A stretch of 64,000 nt of DNA from Falciphora oryzae (lineage: Eukaryota; Ascomycota; Sordariomycetes; Magnaporthales; Magnaporthaceae), in contig JNVV01000007.1 in the NCBI GenBank assembly GCA_000733355.1, positions 990,624-1,054,623 on the forward strand, in the 5' to 3' direction. This document shows, piece by piece, positions 1 to 10,261 of this stretch (its first letter is position 1; every line of letters begins with the position of its first letter). Position numbers and translations under genes: made by a program. A model generated the notes under the pieces. That model did not search any database, had not been told where the DNA came from, and worked only from the letters and a program-made list of their open reading frames with translations.

Positions 1-222
1 GATATCTCTTTACTCCCTTGAGCGCCGGCGAGGAAACGAACAAGCGATGCGCTATAGACCGAGAAGATGACCCTACACAGTCAGAGCCAGAACGAGGCTT
101 CATTAAATACAATAAACGAACTCCTTTCCCATATACAGCCCACAGAAAAAGATAAAACAGGAGAAGGTAATTTTGCCCACAGCCAAGCAGGGAAGAGTGA
201 GTAATCATGATCATGGTTACCG
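1..222. other. Left-edge non-coding sequence
   Basis: No supported gene. This is probably the 3' flank of the membrane-protein gene that ends at 223 on the minus strand. It contains A-rich stretches but no diagnostic motif. Confidence 0.4.
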
Positions 223-1617
223 CTACTTGGTCGTCACTCCCCGCGCCTGCTCGATGGCGACGTCCAGCTGGTGCTCCTCTTCTTCGAGTCGCGCAATCTC
301 TTCGGGCGTCATGTTATCCTCGATGAGGTGCGCGTACCGCCCAGACATGCCCGTGTCGGCGCGCGGCGGAAGCCCTTCCTCTCCGATAGCCGGTGGCAGC
401 GCTGACGCCGAGGACGGGAAGGCGGCAGAGGAGCGGTCGGCGGTAGATCTCGAGTTGGCTGAGCCGGCTCGGGCGACTGGCGCGGCGATGGCGGGTGGGG
501 GCGCGTTCGCCGTCGCCGACGGGTTGTCGCTGTAAGGCTGATAGTCACCCGCAGTCTCGCTCGCCCCTCCGACCAGAGTGCTGTCGCGACGAGGACCGTC
601 TTCTGAGTAGGGCGAGCGCGGGCTATCAGCCACGATGGCGTTGGCCTCTTTCTCTGCCACGAGATCTCCTGACCTCCCCGGCCCACCGTTGTAACCCAGC
701 CCAGCTTTTCCTGCCTTGTTCTGGCGTCGGCGAAGCACGAAGAGCCATACCAGGGCGGTCCCAAGCAACAGGGCGGCAAGGGCTGCACCTACAGCTATCC
801 CTGCAATTGCGCCCGTGGATAAGCCGCTGTTAGGAGATGCGTCGAGGCTGGGCGATGGTGACGATGTGCTTGGTGTTGCTGGTGGTGGTTGAAATACATC
901 CGTGCTCGTGCTAGAGTACGGGGGCGGAGGTGTCCCGGCGAAGAGAGGTGGTGTGCCGCCATCTTGTCCGCTATTTGAGAATTCTGACGCAAGCTTGCTT
1001 TCTATGCCAGGAGTGCGGCTGGTTTCTTCGTTCAGTAGAAAGAACGGCCCAGCGGTAGGTAGGTTCCGGTTCGGAGATACATCCGGTCCCAGCACATTGA
1101 TACTGAGATACAGCCGAGGTGGGAGCTTGTTGGTGACATCGGAGATGCGATATGCAAGGGTGGTCGCATTTTGGATGGTTATCGTGCCGCTGACCACATC
1201 AGACTCGGGAGGACTGCCGCCGACCTGGTTGTAGGTGAAGGGGTCTTTGAGAAGCGTGTTGGTGTCAACCCAAGTGTCGTTAGGGAGGGGAGGCGCTCCA
1301 GTCTTACCTTGTTCTTCCAACTTTGACATGAAATCCCCGTAGGTTGTTCGGTTGTTTTTTGTCGGATAGATGTGAAGGGATAAGTAGACATTCGCTTGTC
1401 CGTCGCGGTCGTCGTGAAGGGATATTGAGACCGAGTCTGGGGTCTCGAAAGTTGGATATCTCTGTTGGCGAGTGTACTTGAGCTCCAACGCCTGTTTTGG
1501 GAGAGTGCGAATGAATTGCCTCGCGACGGGAGCACCATCTTTGAAAACGTCGAAACGTTCGGCGGTGGCGAGCAGGCCCGCTCCGAGGAGCATCAATTTC
1601 GACGAGCGCAATCGCAT
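223..1617 (-). CDS. Single-pass membrane protein with Pro/Ser-rich stalk
   Basis: 464-aa ORF if read from the ATG at 1617. The open frame continues upstream to 1797 but only with a non-ATG codon, so 1617 is the first usable ATG; it has A at -3. The N-terminus carries a short hydrophobic stretch (residues about 7-19) that could be a signal peptide. The ectodomain holds N-glycosylation sequons (NDT, NRT, NAT). A Pro/Ser/Thr-rich stalk is followed by one strong transmembrane helix at about residues 268-295, a basic stop-transfer RRR, and a cytoplasmic tail of about 165 residues rich in Pro, Ala and acidic residues. The layout resembles fungal Mid2-like or receptor-like surface glycoproteins, but I do not recognise the family. 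It is intron-free as read; an upstream exon encoding a better signal peptide cannot be excluded. Confidence 0.7.
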   Translation of the reverse strand: MRLRSSKLMLLGAGLLATAERFDVFKDGAPVARQFIRTLPKQALELKYTRQQRYPTFETPDSVSISLHDDRDGQANVYLSLHIYPTKNNRTTYGDFMSKLEEQGKTGAPPLPNDTWVDTNTLLKDPFTYNQVGGSPPESDVVSGTITIQNATTLAYRISDVTNKLPPRLYLSINVLGPDVSPNRNLPTAGPFFLLNEETSRTPGIESKLASEFSNSGQDGGTPPLFAGTPPPPYSSTSTDVFQPPPATPSTSSPSPSLDASPNSGLSTGAIAGIAVGAALAALLLGTALVWLFVLRRRQNKAGKAGLGYNGGPGRSGDLVAEKEANAIVADSPRSPYSEDGPRRDSTLVGGASETAGDYQPYSDNPSATANAPPPAIAAPVARAGSANSRSTADRSSAAFPSSASALPPAIGEEGLPPRADTGMSGRYAHLIEDNMTPEEIARLEEEEHQLDVAIEQARGVTTK

Positions 1618-4084
1618 GATCACTGCACTCCCAGTGGTGGTCTTCTTCGGGTCTGTCGTGGTCGGAGATATCACAGCGACATGGCCGTGATTCGCGGTTG
1701 CAATAGTGTCGAGTCGGCGACACTTGAGAGAAGCGGTTGACGATTCCTGCTTCTGATGTCCGGTGTCGTTTGGACAAGCGCTTCCCTCAATAGTCACTCT
1801 CGAGTGGATTCACCGATCCTCTGGCGTCAGGCAGCAAGTGTTGGATGCCAAGCAGGGTGGAAAAACGAAGGCAACGAATCCCCACGTTTTGGCGATGGGC
1901 TCGTCACGTCAAGCCGAAAACTCGAGAGAGAAGCCGGGATGGATGTCGATGCGCACAGCTCGCAGTAGCGAGAGATGACGGGGAAAGAATAGGAACAACA
2001 GGCGAAGAAAGGTGCATGCAGCCACAGGAGAGAAGCAGAGGGATGGAGGGGACTGGGCTGACCAGGGGGCTCAGACCAAATTGGCTGTTAGTGCCAACGA
2101 TGGTTGCTTACGGCTGAGATGGATGGGTCTCCTTAGCGGGGGGGCGTCTGTTGGTTCTGCGCCCAAGAAGGACGCACTCTGGCAGCACTGCAACCCACGC
2201 AGATCCACTGGGCCAGTTCCACGACCCCCGTCCTCTGAGTGTTCCCATTGTCGCAGCGGGGATGGGGAATCCAATTCGCCCTTCGTACCCGGGCCCAGCT
2301 GAGCCAGCCTATCACGGCCGCTGCGCCCCCCGGCTTTGTGCAGCGGTCGGTACCTTGGCAGCCTTCCCGCAGCTTTGTTTGCTCCCCACGAGGAGAGGGA
2401 GTGCGAGAGGAATCGGACAGAGGGCCCGAGATTATTTTAGATGGTGTCAGCAAGCAAGGGTCACTTCCCCCAATCATATCAGCCCTGAGGAGACCCGCGC
2501 CGGGCCCAGGCATGAGAACAGGGGTTCTGAAGGATGGAAGAAGAAAAGACCCCAAGGGTTTTTTCGGCTCTCTCTCGGCAGACCCGCTTTGCTGGCGGCC
2601 GATCGCTCTTTGGGGCCGCACGATGGCCCGAGCCAGGGCTGAGCCACCAAGTCAAGTCAGTTTTTGCTGCTCATCAGCTCGAGAAACGTGCAGGCCTAGC
2701 TGGCAAGCAAGAAAAAGCGCGGCCACCAGGGAGGATGGCGGCGTTGAAAGGGCGTTGCTGGTGTGGCGTCGTCAGGTGAGACGCCATCGGCTTCGGCTAG
2801 AATCAATCACCGGAGCGACACATTCAGCGAGCGCCCAGAATAGCCGACAGTTGGAGGAAGGCAAACTGCACAGAGACATGAGCGATTGAGGCCAGAACAT
2901 GGGACACGAAAGAAATGCCGACTGGCTGCGTATGGAGTACAACGTACCCGCAAGCGGCAAGAACGACAGACACGGGCAAACCATCACACACGCTCACACG
3001 CACATCACGAGCACAGCCTGCAGCGCGGCGGGGGCGTCGCTGTGATTGGCCCCGGGACGTCGTGCCTTGCCGGAAGCGGGAAGATGAAAAGGCTGTGGGG
3101 CGGTAAGATGGGTCAGCGCACATCAACGGGGCTGAGCTATTTTTCGCGCGACTGCCTGGGAACCATCATGGATGTCTCGGCCGACGTTGCTGTTCTTCAA
3201 ATATCCCGTCGTTCTTCCATGTGCTTCTCCGGGTTCCCGCTGCTGCGGAAGGCTGTGTGTGAGTGGAAAGAAACCCGATGAAACGAGAGAGGGGCAAAGG
3301 CAAAAATACCTACGCGGGCTACACCTCCTGCTGATCGGCTGCAGCTTGTTGACGCTGCCACCAATCCTCCCACTCACTCACCGCTGCCGATCCCCATCCC
3401 TTGCCCAGGCGTTGATTTAGCGCGGAGCACAGCTGTGACGGGGAGAAAGGGGCCCCGATGGCTGACAAGACCGGGCGGGGCCAACAACCCAGACAGCTGC
3501 CGGCCCCGCCTCAAAGTGAAACACTCGGGGTCGGGCACAGCAGCAAACGGCGGCAGCGGCAGCGGCAGCAAGACGAATGAGTTAAAAGGTGGCGGAAGAG
3601 CCGGGCGCTTCCAGAAAAGCACGCAGCGCGACGCTGACTTTCCATCCAGCGCGTAAAGTGGACAACTCCCCAGGTAAGGCTGCCAGGGTTACCCGTCCGG
3701 TGTTTGGCTGGATCGTTCTAGAGCGACAAAAAATGCAAACCGTGACAACCCAAAGTCACCGCCAAGCCCGCACCGGGCTTCGAGCTGCTGACATGTAGTG
3801 CACATCCCACATCCTGCTGCTGCTGCCCATTTGGATGTGCATACGGACTAACGGTGTAGTATTTGTCCCCGCATGGCTGTGCAGGAGCTGTGTGCAACTA
3901 CATAAGTCTACTGCACCCACCTGCCATCAGCAAACCATACCTTGCTGGCAAAAAAATGCTGGGCCTTTTGATATTGCAAAAAAATGGGCCCCGGCTTACT
4001 GCTTATGGGATTTCCACCTTGGCCTCTGGGACCCTGACTCCCCCCGTCCCGTTGCACCGAGATCCTATCCTGTACGATACTACT

Positions 4085-4127
<43 letters not shown>

Positions 4128-4599
4128 GGCACCGACGTTCCATTTGGCGCCGACCGAGCCTTGCTTGCTCTCTCTTTTACCAGTCTCGGGATACGTCAAC
4201 CGTAAAACACAGCCGAGCGGCGGCGTCACGCAGACAGGCGGCGGGGGCCAAAAACCACACAAAACCAACGGCCGACAGGCTATTTCGGTCCATCTTCCCC
4301 TTTGGGAACTACCGGCCTCCGGCCCCAGGGTGGGTTGCCCGTGTGCTTGTGTGTTGCTTCTCCAAAGGCACGCTGCCGTTGCAGTCAACTTGCCCCGGGC
4401 ATTGTTGGTTACCGACATAAAGTGTCATGTTTATATGCAATGCCGCTAGAATTATATAACCTACAAGCTCTACCATGTAAAGGATGTACATGCAGTGGGT
4501 GCATGCTTCAAGCAATCTGAGCGTTGGCTAGGTGAGGTTCGAGACACTAGGTGCTATGTATTTTTTCTTCTTTTTCTTCTTGGTCTTGGGTTGATTTGG
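1618..4599. other. 3-kb intergenic region
   Basis: Open frames here are short, overlap on both strands and lack domain-like composition. I see no supported gene. The region holds the likely promoter of the minus-strand membrane gene and the 3' flank of the DUF726 gene. The conspicuous feature is an unbroken run of 38 T at 4088-4125. Confidence 0.5.
4088..4125. repeat. Homopolymer T(38)
   Basis: An uninterrupted run of 38 T on the plus strand, much longer than the other homopolymers in the window (22 A at 22854-22875; about 14 T near 16660). It could be the A-tail of a retroposed copy on the minus strand, but I see no recognisable element next to it. It could equally be slippage expansion. 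Confidence 0.9.
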
Positions 4600-7500
4600 C
4601 TATGCAAAAGTCATGGATATCTCCTTCTCCTGCCCGAAATCCGGGTCGTCGAAATCATCGTCTAGGTTAGCCCACGGGTTCGACTGCCTCATGTTTGGCA
4701 TCGTCTGCGACGTCGTAATTGCCGGTCGCGACCCGGCCGACGCTGCTGGTGCGCCTGCGCCAGGGACAACCGTCATGGGCGATACGGCCGACGACGGTGA
4801 TATAGCCGTGGGTGACACCGTCGTCTCCACAGGGGCGGCCTTGTATGTATCCTTTGGTGGTGCCGCTGGCGGGAACAACGACGACGACGATGGCGGCTCG
4901 TCAAACGACGTGTCAAACGTCATCTGTATTGCGTCGCCGCCGTCGTCACCAAACCCGTCGTCAAACGTGAGGTGGCCGCCGCCACCCCCGATGCTGGGGG
5001 CGGAGTTGTGGTAGCTCGGTGACCGGTAGCCTCCTCCAACGCCGTTGCCGCCGTACGCTGCCGACTCAGATGGCTTGTACTCGTACGGCGACCGCGCCTC
5101 GTGTGAACTCCGGTAGGTGGCCGTCACCTCTGCGCTCTGCGTTTCCCTGAGATTCTCGCGTGGTGACCGCGGGAACGCAGGTGAAGGCACCGGCCGCGCC
5201 GTTATCGGCGTAAGTCCGCTAGGGGTGTCGTCGCCTGCCATCGGGCTCACGTTCAGCTTGATAGGCGGCAGTGTCGACGGTAGCTCCTTGACCTCCAGCA
5301 GCTGGTCCGGGTTGTCCTTTTGCGCCTCCGCCTCCTTGGCCAGCTCCGCCCGGATGGCGTCTACGTCAAACAGGACACCATGGTTGTTGCCATCCTTGTC
5401 CTCCGTCTTGCTGACCGCGGCCGCGGCCCCTCCGGCAGCCCCGCCCGCGGCGGCCGACTTGGCCGCGTCCTCATAAATCTCCCACTCCTTTTTCTTGCTC
5501 TTCTTCTTGCGCCCAAACGAGAGCCAGCCCCCCTTGCTGGACTTGCCCTCGTTCTCTAGCTCCTTCCGCGCCTCCTCGATCTCGTTGATGAGCTCGCGCT
5601 GCCGTGACGCGTGGTTCTCCGGGTCCGGGTCCTCGATTTCCGTGAACTCGTCGCTTTCTACGAGCCAGCCGCACTCGCGTAGGAGCCTCGGCATCTTCGC
5701 TCGGTAATCCATGTGGCCCTCCACAAACTCGGACACGTCCATGTTCTCCAACATCGGAATCTCCTCGATGGGGGCCAGCCCGGCCACACGCCGGATGCCG
5801 CCATTGGTCAATCTGAACAGATAGCCCAGAATCCAGTCATTGCGGTTGTACGCGTTTACGAAGCGCCCAGACACCACCGACCGGGCGCGCAGGTACTCGT
5901 CTCGCTTCACCACAACGGGCGATCCGAACAAATACGCGTTCTGCACCAGGCCCAGACCGCCTTTGCGAGCGAGCTCAAGGAGGCACGAGAAGATGACACG
6001 GGAGCCCAGAGAATACCCGACCAGCGTCACCGGCCGCGTGCCGAGGTTGCGGTCGATCAGTGAGTCGGCAAGAATCAAACCTGCCGACCAGGCTCGGTCC
6101 AGCGAGACGGCCCAGGGATTGTCGATCAGGTAGGAAAGCTTGGTGAGGACCACTGGCACCGTGAGGGCGGCCATGAGGGCCGTGAGGAAGGTGCTGGCCA
6201 GAACTTGCTGGAGGCCTTGCGTGAGGGCCTTTGGACGGATAGCTAGTTAGCTATAGTGCACACTTCGGTAGAAGAATCATGTTTAGCAAAGTGCAGGGGT
6301 TCGAAAAAGAGACTCGCCTCGGTTGCTAAGATGTTGATAGTGTCTCCCATGCTCCGAAGCATCTCGGGCTCCCACAGCACTGAGTATATGTCACCCATGG
6401 CAGAGTCTACCGTACTGAAGGGCAGACGGACGTCATCGACCTTGCCCGTCATCCAGCCTGAAACGGTAACGATAAGGTTGACACGCTTGTTGTTGTGCAG
6501 GGGTCGGTACTCGAAAGTCTTGACCGAGCCCGTGCGGCGGTTGGCGGCGCGGACGCCGATGATGCTGCCCGAAGTAGCCGCACTGGTGGCGATGATGGCC
6601 GTGCCGCCAGCGCCCACCAGGAAGCCCGTCCCACTCGAGACGCCGATGGCGCCGAAGCCGGCCACGAGGCCCGCGCCGATGACGGGAGCCAGCAAACCCG
6701 CCGACAGGCCGATGACTAGGCCACCGCCCACCGTAGCGAGGCCCATCATGACGTACCGCCGCTTGAGTGCGAGTTTGCGGCGCGTGTCCATGTGCTCGTC
6801 CTCGTTCCAGTTCTCCTTTTCGGCCTGCTGCTGCATCTCGAGCGCGTCTGTCACCTTTTTCTCGAACCGACATATCTCCAGCCAACTGATTTCCAGGCTC
6901 TTGCCCACCCTTTCCAGAAGACACCTGGACCTCGCGTCGTAGACCGAGTCGGCGATCAGCACCAGGAACAGGTCGCACAGGACCGTCCATCGGAGATCAA
7001 TGTCAATCTTGGCAGAGTCCGTCATCTGACTTGGCATCTGCACCCCGGGCATATCGTCTACCGTATGTGCTTCGTATGGCGGCGGAGGGGCTGCTGCCTC
7101 CTCCTCGTCAGGTGGTTGCCCGTTCTTATTGCCGGCCTCCTTGGCTTTGATGGAGGATGTTGATGAAGAGCGGCTGTGTCCCTTGCCCGGTCCCTCTGGT
7201 GCCAGCGAGTCTGGGGCGGGCGTCGTTTCCCGAGTGGACGTGTGCGATTCCGCCTCCTCGGCCATGGGGTTCGACACCCTGGAGTTGGCCATCAGAACCG
7301 GGGTCAGATCGGCAGGCTGGACGCCATGGGCGGTGAGCTGCTCGATCATGATCTGTTCGTCTGTAGTGATCTCCATGTGGGCGTACAGACGGATCATCAT
7401 CTTCTGGGACCACATCTTCAAGGCCTCAGCCGCGAGCTGGATCTCCTTGCGCGACTTTCTAGTGTGCTCCATGTCCTCAAACTCCTTGGTCATGGCAGAC

Positions 7501-8783
7501 ACCTCGAGGCGCGTTAGTCCGACGTAGGCGATGCGCTGCCCCTCGGTCAGCAGGTCCTTGGTGGCCTGCAGCTGGGACACAGCGTCCCGTGCGTCCTCCT
7601 CATCCTGCAGACTGGTCCCGGCACCCTTGAAAAGGTAGTTTGTGTTCTCGTCCATGCTCGTCGCCGACTCGGCATCGTCGTCCACCAACACCTTGGTGTA
7701 GCCCTTGCCCGCGCCGCCAAGCCCGCCATAGCCGTACTTCTCCGTCTCATCCTCGGCCTCGTTGAATTCCTTGGCAACAAGCCTGTTGTCGTCGTCATAT
7801 ATATCATAAGCCGCGTACGACGGCATTTCTTGCCATCCGCCATCGTCGTCCGATTCCGCCTCTTCCTTCTTGGTGGTGAGCGCCTGGTGGGAGAATTCGG
7901 ACAGTTGTGTCGGGTCCGCTGCACTGGCGGTACTTGGTTGCCGGCCGTGCCCGAAGCCACGCGTACTAGCGACGCTTGCTGCACGGCTGCGGTTGACGGC
8001 ACTGGCGATGCTTGTTGCCCGGCTGCGGCTGGCGGCATGTGCTTTGGGCTTGTCCTTCTCCCCGGCTACCACCGAGTCTTTTGCCTTTGCATCGTCGTTT
8101 TTGTCTCCCTTGCTCTCCTCCTTGCCACCCAGCTTCTGTGAGGCCACCGGGGCGATTGGTGTCATCTCCGCGGGGTCCTCCTTCAAGGTTGCCGCGATCC
8201 CAGGGGCGAGCCTCGGGACAACTGGTGTCAGGGGGTCTTCGTACACGTCACGGAGGCTGTGAATCGACGCGGCCCGAGATACCGGCCTGGAGGCGACAGA
8301 GGTGAACTCGTCTTCGCTGCTATCGGAGTCGGGTACGTGGATTTGGTGGTGTGAGATGCTTGAGGACCGCGACGCGCGGCCGCGCAGCGAGGCGGTCGAC
8401 GGTACTCTCCTGTGCGAATGGGTCGACTTGACTGAGGAGCGGCTGGCGCTCCTGGTCCGTAGGCTCACGCTCCATTTCCTCCCGGGCCGCTCTCCGGCTT
8501 CCGGGTTGTCTGCTAGGGAGTCGGTGTAGCCGGCGGGGGGCGGCGGAGGCTTCTTGATGGGCAGGCCAAAGTCGTCATACTCGACCTCCTCCTCGGGCTC
8601 CGCCGTCATGGCAGCGGGGGTGGGGGCAGGTGCGGCGGCCTGCTGCGGCCGAGGCGAGGCCGGCTTCGTGCCGTTCGAGCTAGCATTATTGGGGTTGGGC
8701 TTAGTCTGTGGCGGCCGCGGTGCGTCATTGGAGGCATTGCTCTTGCCGGGGGGTTTCACGCCCCCCGCGTCTGGGTCATCCAT
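4600..8783 (-). CDS. DUF726 / TMCO4-type membrane alpha/beta-hydrolase-like protein
   Basis: Two exons, 8783-6318 and 6228-4600, give 1364 aa. The N-terminal ~550 residues are low-complexity (Pro, Ser, acidic). The central region contains the DUF726 core. A Gly/Ala-rich hydrophobic block (roughly residues 680-760, on genomic 6510-6760) can form several membrane segments. It is followed by a VNLIVTVSGWM strand and, in exon 2, the nucleophile-elbow-like motif G-Y-S-L-G with Ser at about residue 895. The tail is again acidic and Ser/Pro-rich. TMCO4-family proteins are membrane proteins with a hydrolase-like fold whose substrate is not established. The 89-nt intron (6229-6317) uses a GC donor (GCGAGT) and joins in phase 0; GT alternatives either break frame or leave a 36-nt intron. 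The start at 8783 is the first in-frame ATG; the frame stays open upstream to 8888 without an ATG, so an upstream exon is possible. Confidence 0.9.
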
Positions 8784-9409
8784 TTCGTCTTCGAAGGCAG
8801 GATGGTCGCGATACCGAGGGGGTTTGTTCGAGAGGAAGTAAATCACTCGTGGGTGGAGGATCGATTCGGACCTGAACAGCTGTAACACGAGGATTAGGGA
8901 GTTGTTGGCGGAGGCTTTTGGTGTTGCGGTTTCGAGATTTGGAGAGTGGCGGTCGGTCTAAACTCGCTCTGTGTGGGTTGCTTTGTTTGCGCCTGGTAGA
9001 TTACCCCCAGCCGTGCAGCGTCCCGGCCATACCGAGCCCCCGGTCAGGGGATTCCAGGAGCGGGATGACGATACAGAAACGGATGAAAGCAACGATATCG
9101 GCAGTCCTTGTTGGGGCCGTCAGACAGCGGAGGGTCGGGTATCGGCTGGGCTGGTGTGCCTGGGCGGAGCGCCGGTGGTCGCTAAGTGTTCGCCAAGGGT
9201 CTGGCGAGGTGCAGAAGCGGTGCTGGGGGGATGACCTGACGACGGGTCCGATCCCACCAGACAACCACACTTATCGGCGTGCGGGTTGATGTTGGGGAAA
9301 TGAAATTACCCGACCAGCGAGGCTGCGCGTCCACTGCCCCACCTGGTGTCGACTTCATGACATGGACGAACCCCTGCCTGGGCGGCTTGTGCGAGCGCAC
9401 CAGCCGCTC

Positions 9410-9662
9410 TCGTCCACGACAAAAAATGGCACTCCATTTCCTCCATTCATTTCCTGCATCTTTTCCCTCTATTTTTGCTTTCAACGTTTTTTCTCTCCTG
9501 TTTTTATATTTCTTTTCCCTATTCCTATATCCTTTCATATTCCTATATCATTTCCTGTTTCTATATCTTTTCCCGTTCTTGGATCATATCCGTGCCTTCC
9601 TACCTATCTATACTAGCGGTGCGGTTAGCAGGTGAGAGGTGCCAACTTTTTTGTCGTGGTCG
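9410..9662. mobile_element. MITE-like element, copy 1, with 8-bp target-site duplication
   Basis: A 253-bp element. Its left end TCGTCCACGACAAAAAA is matched in inverted orientation by its right end (reverse complement CGACCACGACAAAAAA), and both arms extend into a shared GGCAC block. It is flanked by the identical octamer AGCCGCTC at 9402-9409 and 9663-9670. An 8-bp duplication is typical of hAT-superfamily insertions. A 7-bp reading (GCCGCTC) would align the inverted repeats without a 1-nt offset. The interior is non-coding, pyrimidine-rich and made of imperfect TATTCCTATAT-type subrepeats. A decayed relative lies at about 42.86-43.10 kb. Seen directly: ends, duplication and second copy. 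Inferred: hAT origin. Confidence 0.85.
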
Positions 9663-9839
9663 AGCCGCTCACTATGCTGCGCCCCGACTCAGGTTTGGAG
9701 CATTACAGGATCCAATGCATTTGTCCGAATGCGTGAGAGGATGAGGGGTCTTCGTCAGGGTGACCCTCCGACAACTCACCAAGAATAGGTAGGAGACCTC
9801 AGGTGTGCAAGTACATGTATCCGGGCATATTGAGGTATC

Positions 9840-10215
9840 CGCTTCGAGAATCACCAATATAAGGAAAAGTCCAAAATAAAAAATAAAAAAAATATTAGAA
9901 AAAGGGTTGGAAATTTCAAATTTAAACCATAATACTTGTTTATTTAGTTCGTTATGTTTTTCTAATTGAATTTTTTCCAATCAAAATGGTGGATGAAAAT
10001 GTCCTGTAAATGCACTGAAGTGTTGTTGGAAAAAAAAACGCCAACAGGAAATTTGAAATTTTGGAGGATCGGGGGGAAAAAGCAATATGCAATATAGGTC
10101 ACTCGAATTCCTTCAATTTTTCGTTGAATTTCTACCTGTTGTGGAAAATCGTTGTTTTGGCCGTCAACAGACGGGATTTTCAAAAATTAGCGTTTATTTT
10201 GGTTAGGGACTGTAC
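9840..10215. repeat. AT-rich island with inverted repeat
   Basis: Much richer in A/T than the surrounding GC-rich DNA, and located just past the 3' end of PRP16. It contains an inverted pair of 13-mers, AAATTTCAAATTT at 9911-9923 and AAATTTGAAATTT at 10049-10061. No open frame of interest. It may be a decayed, possibly RIP-mutated transposon remnant, or simply an AT-rich 3' flank. I could not define termini or a target-site duplication. Confidence 0.5.
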
Positions 10216-10261
10216 TCCGTGCAATGCAAGCATTTTCTCGTTCATCCCCTATGTAACCCAG

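Larger units (their letters stand above)
8784..10261. other. Intergenic region with MITE and AT-rich island
   Basis: The region lies between the start of the DUF726 gene and the 3' end of PRP16. It contains a MITE-like element at 9410-9662 and an AT-rich island at about 9840-10215, annotated separately. I see no supported gene. The region from 8784 to about 9300 is the likely promoter and 5' leader of the DUF726 gene. Confidence 0.6.

Noticed and set aside
2133..2889. Overlapping open frames of 160-216 aa on both strands
   Set aside because: Pro/Arg/Gly-rich, no domain, several frames open at once; typical of GC-rich non-coding DNA.
6282..6317. GT donor alternatives for the DUF726 intron
   Set aside because: One alternative (GTCTCT) breaks frame. 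The other (GTGTGC) would leave a 36-nt intron, too short for fungal splicing.
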